DNA of 64,000 nt from Orientallactaga sibirica (taxonomy: Eukaryota > Chordata > Mammalia > Rodentia > Dipodidae). Shown here one piece after another: positions 51,533 through 63,075 of the stretch (position 1 is the first letter of the stretch; every line of letters starts with the position of its first letter). The stretch covers positions 101,529,501 to 101,593,500 of the forward strand of contig JAEOAD010000001.1 in assembly GCA_036365145.1 (NCBI GenBank), given 5' to 3'. A program made the translations under genes and the position numbers. The notes beneath the pieces are model-generated. The model was not told the DNA's origin, did no database searches, and saw nothing but the letters and a program-made list of their open reading frames with translations.

Positions 51533-52840
51533 AAAATTATTTTTTTAATTTTTTATTATTTTTTATTGACAACTTCTTTAATTGTAGACAATATCCCATG
51601 TTATTTCCCCCCCTCCCATCACTTTCCCCTTTGAAACTTCACTCTCCATCATATCCCCTTCCCCTTTCAATCAGTCTCTCTTTTCAGTTTGATTTCATGA
51701 TCTTTTCCTCCTATTATGATGATCTTGTGTAGGTAGTGTCAGGCACTGTGAAGTCATGGATATCGAGGCCATTTCGTGTCTGGAGGAGCACGTTGTAAGG
51801 AGTCCTACTCTTCCTTTGGCTCTTACATTCTCTCTGCCCCCTCTTCTGCAATGGACCCGGAGCCTTGGAAGGTGGGTTTGAGATGTTTCAGTGCTGAGCA
51901 CTCCTCTGTCCCTTCTTCTCAGCACCATGGTGCCTTCTGAATCATCCCAAGGTTACCACCATCTGAAAAGAGAAGCTTCTCTAACCAAAAGTGAGAGTAG
52001 CATTAATACATGGGTGTGGACATTAAGAGAAGTGCTTACTGGGCAGTTTGGTGAGCATAGTATATACATTTAGAGAGTCACCAGCAGACATTACACCCTT
52101 AGGGCTCATGACTACCCCTGTCGTACATTTTCAGTATCAGGGATGTGTTCCCTCCCATGGAGCGGGATTCCAGTCCAATTAGAGAACAGTTGGTTTCCCA
52201 ATAACAGACATGTCACATTGCACCCATTGGCTCATTTGGCCTGGCTGGCCAAATTTAAAGCTTGCAGTGTTCACTGTTAGGTACCTTCACTGGTATTTTC
52301 TCTCTCAAATTGAACTGCATGCAGTGTAGCCTTTTCCAACTTTCTGTCAGCTGGTCCTCATGGAGGAGGCTTTCAGCTCAGTTCCAGCATGTTTTCTCAA
52401 TGAACTTGCCACCCAAGTATGTGGAGTCTTCAGCAATAGGGTCTTACTTACCATCTATTCCTGGTGGGAAACCAAGGACCTCAACAATGGCCTATAATAT
52501 TTTGGGGGCACCTGTGACCTCCCTGGCCAACAACTCACTGGAAGGTATCCCATCCCTGGCACTGAAAATTTTCTAGTAACAATCTATGGCTTCTGAGTGT
52601 TCCATTGTCCAGAAAAGTAGATTTCCACATGACTTTTTTATATCCTCTTAGATTTTGATTAGCCCTCCCTCCACCATTCCTTTATTTAATCTCTTCCTCT
52701 GACCTCACTTAGGCCTTTCACCCCCATTAATCTGTTCTTCTACTTACATATATACAATACCATCCTATTAGGTCCCCCCTCCCTCCCTTTCTATTCCCTT
52801 TATATCCCCTTTCTAGTTTACTGGCTTCTGCTACTGAGGA
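51533..52840 (-). mobile_element. L1-like retroelement 3' portion (family B), minus strand
   Basis: The longest copy of family B in the window, about 1.3 kb. On the minus strand it ends GAAGTTGTCAATAAAAAATA. Plus-strand blocks such as GCATTAATACATGGGTGTGG, GGTGCCTTCTGAATCATCCC and CATTGGCTCATTTGGCCTGG belong to it. Its 5' part has no match elsewhere in the window. No reverse-transcriptase text is visible, so this is probably 3' UTR of an L1 subfamily different from the one at 7345, 14171, 37946 and 53515. Confidence 0.65.
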
Positions 52841-52842
52841 GA

Positions 52843-53060
52843 GATGGCTTAGCAGTTAAGCACTTGCCTGTGAAGCCTAAGGACCCCCATTCGAGGCTCG
52901 ATTCCCCAAGACCAATGTAAGCCAGATGCACAAAGTGGCACATGCATCTGGAGTTTGTTTTCAGTGGCTGAAGGCCCTGGTACGCCCATTCTCTCTTTAT
53001 CTATCTGCTTCTTTCTCTCTGTCATTCTCAAATAAATAAATAAAAATAAACAAAAATAAT
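52843..53060 (+). mobile_element. B2-like SINE, short subtype, head truncated
   Basis: Begins at GAGATGGCTTAGCAGTTAAG without the first bases, then CACTTGCCTGTGAAGCCTAA, GATTCCCCAAGACC, body and AAATAAATAAATAAAAATAA tail. It abuts the 5' boundary of the minus-strand family B element. Confidence 0.9.
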
Positions 53061-53500
53061 TTTTAAAAAGAAAAAGGAAATACATATAATTGTTTAATTC
53101 TGAGAGAAATATTGTGGTTTCTGAGGTTCAAAGCAATCTGTTAGGTGTGAAAATGTAAAGCTATTCAGCTGGGAGGTCAGAATAGAACCAAATGCTGTCA
53201 GGAGAGATTGGTAGAGTTGGCCTCATGGTTTTACAGGTGTGACCTGAATGCCCGGAAGACCAAGTGGTCTGTCAGATGTAAGACTTATCAGCAGTCATTT
53301 TGGGACCATGCACAGAGGTGGCCAAGACAGTGGTGGGACATGGACTACTGTCTCCTCAACCTCACAGCACAGCCACATTCATGATAGTGACCAGCAGAAA
53401 CGTGAAAGCTCAGTGCTGGGAAAGTCATGCAGACAGTGGGAGCGGGTAGAGCCCAAATAAGGGGAAAGCCCCGGGATGAGATGAAGGAGAACTTCACTTC
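53061..53500. other. No gene recognised
   Basis: Unique-looking sequence before the next L1; nothing recognisable. Confidence 0.4.
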
Positions 53501-53503
53501 AAA

Positions 53504-54028
53504 ATGAGGTCCTGCCTCCCATACTCCAGGATATGCAGAATTAACATTGTGAAAATGGCAGTCTTACCAAAAGCAATAAACAGATTTAATACAATACCAA
53601 TAAAAGTCCCAACATTTTTCTTCACAGAGATAGGAAAAATGATCTCAAAGTTCATATGGAACAGCAGAAGGTCTCAGATATACAAGCAAACCCTCAGCAA
53701 AAGAAACACCTCTGAAGGCATCACCATACCTGATCTAAAGCTATATTATAAAGCCATAGTAATAAAAACAACATGGTGCTCGCATAAAAACAGGATTATA
53801 GACCAATGGAACAGAATTGAGGACCCAGACTTTGGGTCAAGTGACTATAGCTACTTGACATTTGATAAAGGCCCTAACAATGTAGACTGGAAAAGAGACA
53901 GCATCTTCAACAAATGGTGCTGGACAAACTGGATAACAATATGCAGAAAAATGAAACTTGACCCACACATCCCACCATGCACAAAAATCAAGTCCAAATG
54001 GATCAAAGACCTTAATAGAAGAACATAA
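53504..54028 (+). pseudogene. L1 ORF2 fragment (post-RT region)
   Basis: The longest clean L1 frame in the window, 174 codons. [66 protein letters not shown] and [11 protein letters not shown] occur in the order seen in mammalian L1 ORF2p between the reverse transcriptase domain and the Cys-rich C-terminus. The first few codons come from the flanking TSD. Endonuclease and the YADD-type reverse transcriptase core are absent. A stop at 54026 and later frameshifts end it. Confidence 0.92.
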
Positions 54029-55165
54029 ACTCTGCTACTCCTGGAAGAAAAAAGAGGACTTTCCATGATATAGGACTGGGAAAAGATTTCCTGAACTAAA
54101 CCCCAGGAGCTCAGGAAATTAAACAATCACTCAACCATTGGGATCTCATGAAGCTGAAAACTTTTTTCATAAATATACAATAAGCAGAGCCAATAGATCA
54201 TCAACAGAATGGGAGAAAATTTTTGCCAGCTATACAACTGACAGAGGTATAATTTCTAGAATTTACAAAGAAATTTAAAAAAACCTAAACAATAAAAAGT
54301 CAAACAACCCACTCACAAAATGGGGCAGAGAACTGCACAGGGAGTTCTCAGAGGAAGAAATACAAATGGCAAACACACACTTAAGAAAATGTTCAACATC
54401 CCTAATCATCAGGGAAATGCAAATTAATACAACTATGAGATTCCACCTTACCCTAGTAAAGATGGCAAACATTAAAAAATCTAATGAAAACAAATGCTGG
54501 TGAGGTTTTGAAGAAATAGGAAACCTCATTACTGTTGGTGGGAATGTAAGCTGGTACAACCACTATGGAAAGCATTACGGCGACTCCTAAAAAGGATGAC
54601 TATAGAGTTACCAACAGACCCAGTTATTCCCTTACTGGGCATTTACCCTAAAAGCTCCATGCCTCTGTTCAGAGAGATTTGTTCAACCATGCTTATAGCT
54701 GCTCAATTCATAATAGCTAAGAACTAGAAACAACCCACATGTCCAACATTAGAAGAATGGATAACCAAGATGTGGTATATCTACAGGATGGAATTCTCTG
54801 CTTTCTTGATGAACCTGGTACCAGCACAAGGATGAAGGAGATAGACACAGAGAACACTCAACTCCTACTAAAGCAGATATCCAGAGACACAGAGGGTCCC
54901 TTGACCTCATCACTGAAGTAGACCTAAAATGATCCCAACATGGCTCAGGGAAATTCACAGAAGAAGGGGCAGAAAGATGGTTAGAGCCACAAGTTGGGTC
55001 ATTATGCACAGAGACATTGCCTCTTCCCCATAACTGATGGCTACCCCCACAATGCATGACCCACATTCCCCAATGAGGAGGCTCCCTTCAGAGGGGGGAA
55101 GACAGGGGGAGGCTAACGATGGTACCAGCATTACTGTATACACACTATCTACATAACTAATAAAA
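53515..55165 (+). mobile_element. L1 LINE, 5'-truncated and internally deleted
   Basis: ORF2 text from 53535 to about 54797, then a sudden switch at GATGGAATTCTC/TGCTTTCTTGATGAACC to the last ~360 bp of the 3' UTR. Compared with 39500-43230, about 1.1 kb of ORF2 end and 3' UTR is missing there. TSD AAAATGAGGTCCTG (53501-53514) and AAAATGAGGCCCTG (55166-55179), one mismatch in 14. Confidence 0.88.
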
Positions 55166-55179
55166 AAAATGAGGCCCTG

Positions 55180-56294
55180 GCCTTCCTGTCTCAACAAATT
55201 GTCACCTATTGGGCCCAGCTGGCTTCACACTCTTGGTTGAGTTGGGCCATTATATTATCATCCACAACTGGTTGATTGTGTGCCTTCTTGCTCCTCCTTG
55301 GAATTTATTATAAAAGTTGGGAACATGAGGAGGTCCATTTTCAGTGCAACTTCCTTGTGTTTAAAGGACCACCAGAGTGGTGTGGAAGTACACTCACCAC
55401 TCCACCTTAGCACCACGTGATGGTAAGGGTACCCCAATGCTACATGGACACTTTCCCAGCCCACGTCTTCCCCTCAAGGTCCTTAACACCATTCACTCCC
55501 ATTTTGTCTGTGTTCTCATGACCTTTTTACCTAATAAGGCCTCAGGAACAATCTACTTTCTCCCAGTTACTACCAGCTGATTCATGGGCCTCAGTGCTCC
55601 AGAAACCGCTGGGCTTTCTATTTCAGTTCCCTTTGTGTGATTCAGCTTCTGGATCACTGATGCTCTGCAGCGCATCTCTGTCACACCACTGAGGCTCTTC
55701 CCTCTTGTCAACCATGTTTACCTTGCACTTAAACATCCCAGTGAACGCCACACCAGATAAGAAAAATAGAAAGGTTCTCGAAGAGCCTCTTAATTTTCCT
55801 AAGACATATGCTACGGTTGTTATCCTTAAGTATTATTGTAAGCGTTATTTAACAGTGCACCAGATGCTGTGAAGAAACAAAGAGGTGCTCGCTTCTCACT
55901 GAGCTGACAATTTAAGTAAGGGGGAAAACATACTTAAATACTTCCCTAAGAAATTAGGGAAAGCACACTCAATACCCAGGAGTTTGGTAATTACTTTGTA
56001 AACATGCTTTAACGGCACAGAGGAGCATGTATCTCTGAACTTGTGTTTGTAAACCCAGAAGCCCACCAGGAGGCACTTGTGAGAGCTTTGGCATGTTGTT
56101 TTGATGATTTAAGCTGGCAACCAACTAGTTTCCAGGTGGCAAAGGCACCCTTTGCTCAACCTAAACCAGAGCTGCTAGTTGTTCTCATTGCAGACAACTA
56201 CCACAGGCTTCTGCATGCTAGCTTCTAAGTGTTCCCAACGGATCACACCCTACTGTAAACAGCAGGGGCCACAGCCTTACAGGGGCACTTTTCC
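55180..56294. other. No gene recognised
   Basis: Unique-looking sequence without a convincing coding frame or repeat. Confidence 0.4.
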
Positions 56295-56560
56295 TGCTGG
56301 AAGGGTGAGTTTCCATTGTGCACAAGGCTCTGGGATACAGTGGTGACCACAACAGACAGGGTCTCTTTCCTTGTGGAGTTTACAATCAAAGAAATGGGCA
56401 TCCTTAAGTGTGTACCGTGTGGTTGTGTGTTTAACATATTCTGCTCTGGAAGCAAAGCCACGGGAAGCTTATGGCAGGGGCAGGACCTAGTCTGGAAGCA
56501 GAAATTGTCAGTGAAGTGTTCCCCGAAGATGAGTTTGATTAAGTAACAATGTAAGAGTAA
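56295..56560 (+). mobile_element. Possible L2 LINE 3' end
   Basis: TGTGCACAAGGCTCTGGGAT, ACAGTGGTGACCACAACAGA, CAGGGTCTCTTTCCTTGTGG and AGTTTACAATCAAAG parallel the L2 text GGCACTGTTCTAGGTGCTGG, GGATACAGCAGTGAACAAAA, CAGACAAGGTCCCTGCCCTC, GAGCTTACATTCTAG. Confidence 0.5.
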
Positions 56561-57273
56561 CTGGAGTTTAAAGAAAGGGGAGAGAGAAACAGGTTAGCAG
56601 CATATGGGGACCCCCAAAGTAAAGCCAGGGTGACACATTGTGAGGAAGCAGGCAGTAGACAGTGGCTCCAGAATGCAAGTGGCACTGGCCACACATAAAT
56701 ACAGCCAAGCAAGGAACAGATCGGGCAGAGCCTCTGGGCTCACATGGACAAATTTTAATTTTATTCTGAGATCAATAACAAATCCCAGAGGGAGTGCCAA
56801 ACCGCTGGCTTTGGGATCCAGCCACAATAAAAACTAGAGCCAGGCTCACTTGTTTAAAGCATGCTCACCTTTGGCTGGTAATGGAAAAATTGCTATTTAA
56901 ATGACTTTTCAACTCATGAGTGACTTTTTACAAGGGAATCCTAAAACTTTCATGGGACACCTTGGCCCTTTCATCATCCATCTCGGCACTTGATGACTCT
57001 AGCAGGAAGCAAATGCACCTGAGACTCTGCTTCTGGGCTCAGGAGGCAGGAGTCTGCTGTGTGCTACATGCCTGCCCTCTTGTGTTTCATTCAGAAACCC
57101 CTGATTTTGCAAGCTAGCATTCAGTGGTGGAGCATCATCCCGTGTGAACTAGGGAAGAAGGGATAGGTGAGTCTTGGGGAAATAGCAATAGTTGAGTCAC
57201 AGTGTGGAGGAGAGTAAATCTTCCTTGCCATTGTTCTCTGGGCCCCAAGCACTGTCATTCAAACCCATGTTAT
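56561..57273. other. No gene recognised
   Basis: Unique-looking sequence, no recognisable feature. Confidence 0.4.
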
Positions 57274-57278
57274 GCAGG

Positions 57279-57657
57279 TGTGATATATGTCCCCCAATAT
57301 ATTCAGTATTTTATTAGTTATAGTTTGCATCTGCAATCATCTTGTTAGAGGCAATGACACTGGGGGCCGGTCTTAAGGTGTTGGTGGTGGGTTTGAGATT
57401 CCATTGTAAATATTTGCAAAGTGTGCCTAGCAGGAGTTCCTGAAGTGTGCTGGGCTTTTGACTGTAGTTTTGCTCAGTGTGCTGTGTGCCTGGTTGGCTT
57501 TTTCTCTCTCTGCTTGGCCCTGTGAAGACAGGCCAGCTTCTTCTGCCATTATTGGAACTTCCCCTGGATCTGTAAGCTTCAATAAATAATATCCCTTCCT
57601 CCATAACTGTGCCTGGTCTGGAAGTTCATCTCAGCAAACCTGAAGCTGTCTGCTACA
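57279..57657 (+). mobile_element. Solo MaLR-type LTR
   Basis: Closely related to the LTRs at 40017 and 41616, with the start shortened (TGTGATATATGTCCCCC instead of TGTGGTAGTTTGAATATATG) and the same end, GAAGCTGTCTGCTACA. Exact 5-bp TSD GCAGG at 57274-57278 and 57658-57662. Confidence 0.95.
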
Positions 57658-57955
57658 GCAGGCTAATGTGGAGTTTTTAAAAAATGAATTCCAAATCTCA
57701 ATTTGAAGTTTGCAGTATAAACAGTGCCCAAATTCATAGAAGTTCCTGACTCAACATCTTGAAGCCCACTTCAGCTTAGGGATAGCTCAAAACTGAACCC
57801 TTGGCTGCTGCTGCCCCTCAGATCCATTGTGAGGACCATGTCCCCTCAGCTAGTCCCTGTTTCTATCATATCCTGGTACAGCCTGCCCCTCTCCTCCTCT
57901 CATCAGCCAACAGCTACTCCTTCCCTGCTCATCTTCCATTTTCCCCTCCTCAGTT

Positions 57956-58004
<49 letters not shown>

Positions 58005-58510
58005 ATTGATTTCTTTATAGAAGTAAAATTGAATAAAGAGAAATCTATGAAGAAATTGTACACTGCAATATGATTATCTCAAGAACAGCCTAGGAATCAG
58101 CTCCATTACATAGTACAATGAATTCCCAGGAGAAATAAGAGGCCAATCACACAAGTTATCTAAAAATCAACTGGACAAAGTCATCAAGGATGAACAGGCA
58201 GGAGCATCCCAGACACAGGCATACAGGAATGAAGAAAATGGTCCTAATGGGATTTTTCTCTCATCTTGCTCTTTCCTCTAAGCTGAATTGTTTAATGTGT
58301 GCTGAAATCAGCTGTATCCATAGACAGAGAAGTCCATGGCTTTTCTGGGCCCAAATTCATCAGAAAGTAGAACAAAAACAAGGGAAAGGATATTAGAGAA
58401 TCCTCCCTTCAACTATCAAGAAGTCCCCTGATCCAACGAGAAAATGGAAGGTAGAGCTCTCAGCTTTTATTCTAGGAATGCTCTTTATTCTAGGATTAAA
58501 AGGGGAAATG
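57658..58510. other. No gene recognised; (CT)n at 57959-58001
   Basis: Contains an uninterrupted CT run of about 21 units. Frames through the CT run are read-through. No other element recognised. Confidence 0.5.
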
Positions 58511-58760
58511 GGCTGGAGAGATGGCTTACCGGGTAAGGCACCTGCCTGTGAAGCCTAAGAACACCATTCGATTCTCCAGGTCCCAGGTTTAGCCAGACAC
58601 AAAAGTGACGCAAGCGTGCAATGTCGCACATGCGCACAAGGGGACGCTCGCATCTGGCATTCATTCACAGTGGCTGAGAAGCTGCTGGCGCATCCATTCT
58701 CTTCTCTCTCTTTCTCTCTCTCTCTCCATCCCTCTTTCTGTCTCTCTCAAAAGAAAGAGG
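58511..58760 (+). mobile_element. B2-like SINE, long subtype
   Basis: Head GGCTGGAGAGATGGCTTACC, long-subtype segment (AAAAGTGACGCAAGCGTGCA, GTCGCACATGCGCACAAGGG), CT tract and a short A-rich end. Unusually CpG-rich for this family, so it is likely young. TGCGCACAAGGGGACGCTCG (58631-58650) resembles a CTCF core. Confidence 0.93.
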
Positions 58761-59224
58761 GAAACGCTCTGGGAATAGGAGGAAAAAGTCCTATTCACAT
58801 CTCATGATAAAAATCATCATGTTATACATTGCTTTCTTCAGTAACTGCATGTAATTTTTACATACCAACAAGTAAAGGTTTATCCTCTAAACAGCACAAG
58901 TTTCCCATTACAAATTTATGGTGATTTCTCTCCAGTCTGTTTATTACATTTTTTTGTGTACAGCCTTGTAGGGTACTGCAGAAATCTTATCAAACTCACG
59001 ATGTGTGAGACCTAAGCATTATTACGCTGGGGCAAATCAATGCCCCTACTGCCTAGCACTCTGGAGTCTAAGAAAGAGCTTTCTGGTATTTTATATTGCT
59101 GTTGTCAGATTGAAAACATACCTTCATGTTACCCAAAGTGTCAATGAAAACTCTACCAGTGGTACCTCATTCATACAGCACTTGGACTTTATGAGCTCAT
59201 CCACAGATATCCGATTTGGGGATT
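58761..59224. other. No gene recognised
   Basis: Unique-looking; the frame at 59005-59229 has no domain. Confidence 0.4.
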
Positions 59225-59325
59225 ATTGAGTGCATTTTACAAAGGAGCCAAAGCTCAAAGATGGGAGAATTATGTTCTCAGGGACACGGAATGGCAGGCT
59301 AGGATGCAATCCAAGATCTGTCTCT
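59225..59325 (-). mobile_element. MIR SINE, minus strand
   Basis: GCATTTTACAAAGGAGCCAA, AGCTCAAAGATGGGAGAATT, then GGACACGGAATGGCAGGCTA and GGATGCAATCCAAGATCTG resemble the antisense MIR from CATTTTACAGATGAGG to GGATTCGAACCCAGGTCTG. Confidence 0.65.
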
Positions 59326-60124
59326 AAAACCCCAGATTCTTCCCTCTCTTCCACCCTTCCCTTCTGAGGGCTTTTGGAAGCCTCACCTTAGAAACATGCA
59401 AATGATGAGTTTTACATGCTGAATGCATTGCTATATGTGCCAGGCCAAATAATAATAATAATAATAATAATGCCCTACACCCAAATGAACACAATGGATT
59501 AATAAAAAACTGTATTTTAATCAGCAGTCCAGATGAAACACCTGCCTGTCTACATTCAAGCATTTTTCATTGACAAGGAAGCAATCGTGCAAATTAATTT
59601 GGACTTTATGTCTCCGGGTTGAAGGATTTAAGCCTTCATAACATCACCCCAAATTGGTCTATTCTTCCTATATTTTCTGTAGGACCCTCTTCCTTTAGCC
59701 TCCCTGTCTAACCCCCTTAACTCCACCTGGCCAGCATGCCTAAACAGTGCAGCCCTAAGCTATCAGAAAGAAATGTGTTCAGATATCAATATCTTACATT
59801 TTGGATCACATTTAACAGGAAGATCAAGTGTGCAAACTCTGAAAACATCTGAGAATGGGCTTTCTGCCTTATACAGACAACTGCTCCCTTTGCTGATAAC
59901 AAGGTACCATCAACAATTGCAAACAAACAATAGAGATCTTAGCTCTGACGAGGAGCAGGAAACAATACCGTGCACAACAGAGTCAATGTCTCACTCAAGG
60001 AGGCCTCTGTAAAGAACTTAATAAGAACCACAAGATAAAAACGGATTAAGGACCCAGCCCTCCCTAAAGGGATTATGCCAGGAGTTCAGCACTGCCAAAT
60101 AATGTTAAGAATGATAGTAATAGA
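59326..60124. other. No gene recognised; (AAT)n near 59447-59470
   Basis: Unique-looking sequence with a short AAT microsatellite. The 79-codon frame at 59773-60012 has no domain that I recognise. Confidence 0.4.
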
Positions 60125-60305
60125 GGCTGGAGAGATGGCTCAGTGGTTAAAGGTGTTTGCTTACATAAGCCTGCCAACCCTGGTCAATTCCCCAGCACCT
60201 ATGTAAAGGTAGATGCAAGCTGGGATTTGTTTGTAGTGGCAAGAGACCCGGGGGGGAAGAGGAGGAATGCCCACACACACATAAATAAATATATATATAT
60301 TTTAA
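60125..60305 (+). mobile_element. B2-like SINE, degenerate short subtype
   Basis: GGCTGGAGAGATGGCTCAGT head, CCTGGTCAATTCCCCAGCAC, then a shortened body; the CT tract is replaced by ACACACACATAAATAAATAT. Flanks GAATGATAGTAATA and GAATGATATTAGG form an approximate TSD. Confidence 0.85.
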
Positions 60306-61280
60306 GGAATGATATTAGGTCTGTATTATAATCACTTTGTTAATGTTTACTTTTCCTGCAAATAAGCTAAACTACTTCAGGTCAGTCTAATTTGACCCTC
60401 TAATTGACAGCTGCCAGACCCTTCCTTGTGCCCCGCAGCCTTGAGCAGGGAGCTGCCAGCCAAGCAGCCTCTTCATTTAGCAACCAACCAGACTGTCATT
60501 ATGAATCCTGGCTGACAAACACTTCATGGACAACTTGAAAAAGCTACTACCAACACACTGTGACCCCGGATGCGGCAGAAGCCACAAATGTCTGCCTTAG
60601 GAGGCCTCGCTCCTAGCTCAAGCTGGCACCAGCACCAGGAAGCTTTAATTAAGCCATGATCTCCTAGCAACACATACATGTGCACATGTGCATGCACACA
60701 CACCTGCCTTAATAATAGTTCTCAACATATTTGACTGAAAGGAGGCTTTACCTATGTGAGGCTTGTGACTGCCCCTGATGTAAAGCTTGTGATTAATGTA
60801 ACTGGACGTTGTGAATGTGCAAGGATGTAACTGGTGGAATAACCCCAAGCACAAGTGTGTCACATCCCTCTTCCAGCTGCATAAATAAACTGTCATGCTT
60901 GTCTGGGATGTTTGTCACTTAGTCTGGGAGGTTTTCCTCCCAGGTATTAACTCCCTCCCCAGTGTTGAAATATTAAATCCCAACAAAGTCGTACCCCAAG
61001 CAGTCTTGGCTGCTTGTGTTCTTTATCATGGGTAGAGCAGGCTGGACTGGACACAACTAATAGTCAGGACCCAGAGGCTTCAGATAAAAAGTTCCAGAAA
61101 GCCACCAAGAGCTCAGGCCCTGCCACCTAAAGCTCTAAGCTGTAAACCAGGGAACCAACTGAATGGTTGCAAGGACCAAAAGTGCAATAAGCGAAGACGA
61201 CAGAAGACGCGAGGCTGTGAAGAGTGAAGGTGGGAGCTGAGACTACAGGACTGCAAACAATAGTCACTACAAAGAATTTT
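60306..61280. other. No gene recognised
   Basis: Unique-looking. The stretch 60390-60600 is less AT-rich than its surroundings and free of recognisable repeats; it would be a reasonable place to look for conserved non-coding sequence, but nothing in the single sequence shows that. Confidence 0.4.
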
Positions 61281-61293
61281 AAAAGCTGAGCTG

Positions 61294-61420
61294 TCTGGGC
61301 ATTGGTGGCACACACCTTTAATCCCCATTCAGGACGCAGAGGTAGGAGGATCACCGTGAGTTCAAGACCACCCTGAGAATACATTCCAGGCTAGAGTGAG
61401 ACCCTACCTTGAAAAAAAGA
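61294..61420 (+). mobile_element. B1 SINE, inserted at the start of a B4
   Basis: TCTGGGCATTGGTGGCACAC ... GAGACCCTACCTTGAAAAAA. Exact 13-bp TSD AAAAGCTGAGCTG at 61281-61293 and 61421-61433. The right-hand TSD copy overlaps the first bases of the B4 SINE, so the B1 landed exactly at that element's 5' end. Confidence 0.93.
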
Positions 61421-61425
61421 AAAAG

Positions 61426-61725
61426 CTGAGCTGGAGAGATCCCTCACTAGTTAAGAGCACTTCCTATGCAAGCATGAGGGCCTGAGAAGACCTGAGAGTT
61501 CCAGCCCCAGACTTGCATGAACAGCTGGCTGTGGCCACACATGTCTGTAACCCCAGAACCACAGGGGAGCAGAGACCCAAGAATCACAGAATTAAAAAAA
61601 GAGACAAGCTCGGGTATCAGTAAAAGACTCAAATAAAAACAGCAATGGAGAGGGACCCCTGACATTCCACTCCAGCCAGTGCAGGCGAGTGAACAGATAG
61701 CTGCATGGGGAAATAAACATGCATA

Positions 61726-61765
<40 letters not shown>
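61426..61765 (+). mobile_element. B4-type SINE with (CA)n
   Basis: Head GCTGGAGAGATCCCTCACTA, GAGAGTTCCAGCCCCAGAC, B1-like part CACATGTCTGTAACCCCAGA, and a (CA)n run at about 61724-61763. Confidence 0.7.
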
Positions 61766-61766
<1 letters not shown>

Positions 61767-61917
61767 GCAAAGAGAGGGCTGCCAAGAGTTAAAAAAGCAA
61801 AGGGTCCTCACATAAAACCTCAGGAACTGTAACTCTAACCTCTACAGATTGAAATTCTAAGCACAGAGTAATAAAAGCCTACACTGTCCAACTGGACCAA
61901 TAAGACTTGGACTTCTT

Positions 61918-62120
61918 TAATATTTTTTTTATTTATTTATTTGAGAGAGACACACAGAGAGAATGAGGATGGATGCACCAGGGCCTCTTGCTCCTGCAAA
62001 TGAACTCTAGATACACATGTGCTTTGTGCATCTGTCTTTACGTGAGGCCTGGGGGATTGAACTCAGGCTGTCAGGTGTTGTAAGCAAGTGTTTTTAAGCA
62101 CTGAGTCTTCTCCCCAGCAC
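61918..62120 (-). mobile_element. B2-like SINE, minus strand
   Basis: TTTTTTATTTATTTATTTGA antisense tail, GGGCCTCTTGCTCCTGCAAA, GATTGAACTCAGGCTGTCAG and CTGAGTCTTCTCCCCAGC antisense head. Confidence 0.85.
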
Positions 62121-62617
62121 ACCTCGGACTTTTAAAGCTTGGTGTTTAAGCTTCTAGTTCTCAGTGGGCAGGGACAGGGAAAGGGAGGGAGCCCAGTCTA
62201 TGAGTCTCTGAACTCAGGTCATCAACATTAAGGAAACTGCCCCTTTTCCTATAAATGACTTCTACCCAAATGGAGTCAAAGAACCCCAGCTAGTTGGGCA
62301 TGACACCTTGAGGGTCAGCATTGCCGGCATGTGCTTCCAGCCCCTAGGATATGGTATGGGTGATGTGATGTCACTCCCATGACTTGGTTCTATCAGGTAA
62401 GACTCCCTCACATACGACCCTACTGGGCCGGCTTGATGACATAAACAGCCAAGTTGCAAAATTCCACATGGCAGGAAACTGCAGGTGACATCTGGCAAAA
62501 GTGAATGACATTTAGTAACTGCAGAGAGTCCATAGCCACTGAATGCCACTTCCAACCAAGAGCCAGAAAGAAAATGGATTCTGTCAGCACAGTCACAGAA
62601 AACTATGTCATCCTACA
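62121..62617. other. No gene recognised
   Basis: Unique-looking; no coding frame or repeat recognised. Confidence 0.4.
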
Positions 62618-62632
62618 AAAGTATAGTTGCCT

Positions 62633-62777
62633 AGCTGAGCGTGGTGGTGCACGCCTTTAATCCCAGCATTTGGGAGGCAGAGGTAGGAGGATCACCATGA
62701 ATTCGAGGCCACCCTGAGACTACAGAGTGAATTCCAGGTCATCTTGGACTAGAGGGAGACCCTACCTTGAAAAAAAC
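62633..62777 (+). mobile_element. B1 SINE
   Basis: AGCTGAGCGTGGTGGTGCAC ... GAGACCCTACCTTGAAAAAA. Exact 15-bp TSD AAAGTATAGTTGCCT at 62618-62632 and 62778-62792: a young copy. Confidence 0.97.
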
Positions 62778-62849
62778 AAAGTATAGTTGCCTAAAGAAGT
62801 AATGGTATTTGAGTGGGCCAGTTAGATATTTCAAAGGAATACAACCAGT

Positions 62850-63044
62850 ACTGGAGAGATGGCTTAGCAGTTAAGGTGCTTGTCTGTAAGTCCTAAGGAC
62901 TTGTGTTCAACTCTACAGGTCCCAGGTAAGCCAGATACACAGTGACGCAAGCACACAATGTCACTCATGTTCACAAGGGGGTGCATGCGGATGGAGTTTG
63001 ATTGCAGTGGCCAGAGGCCCTAGTGCACCAATTCTCTCTCTCTC

Positions 63045-63075
<31 letters not shown>

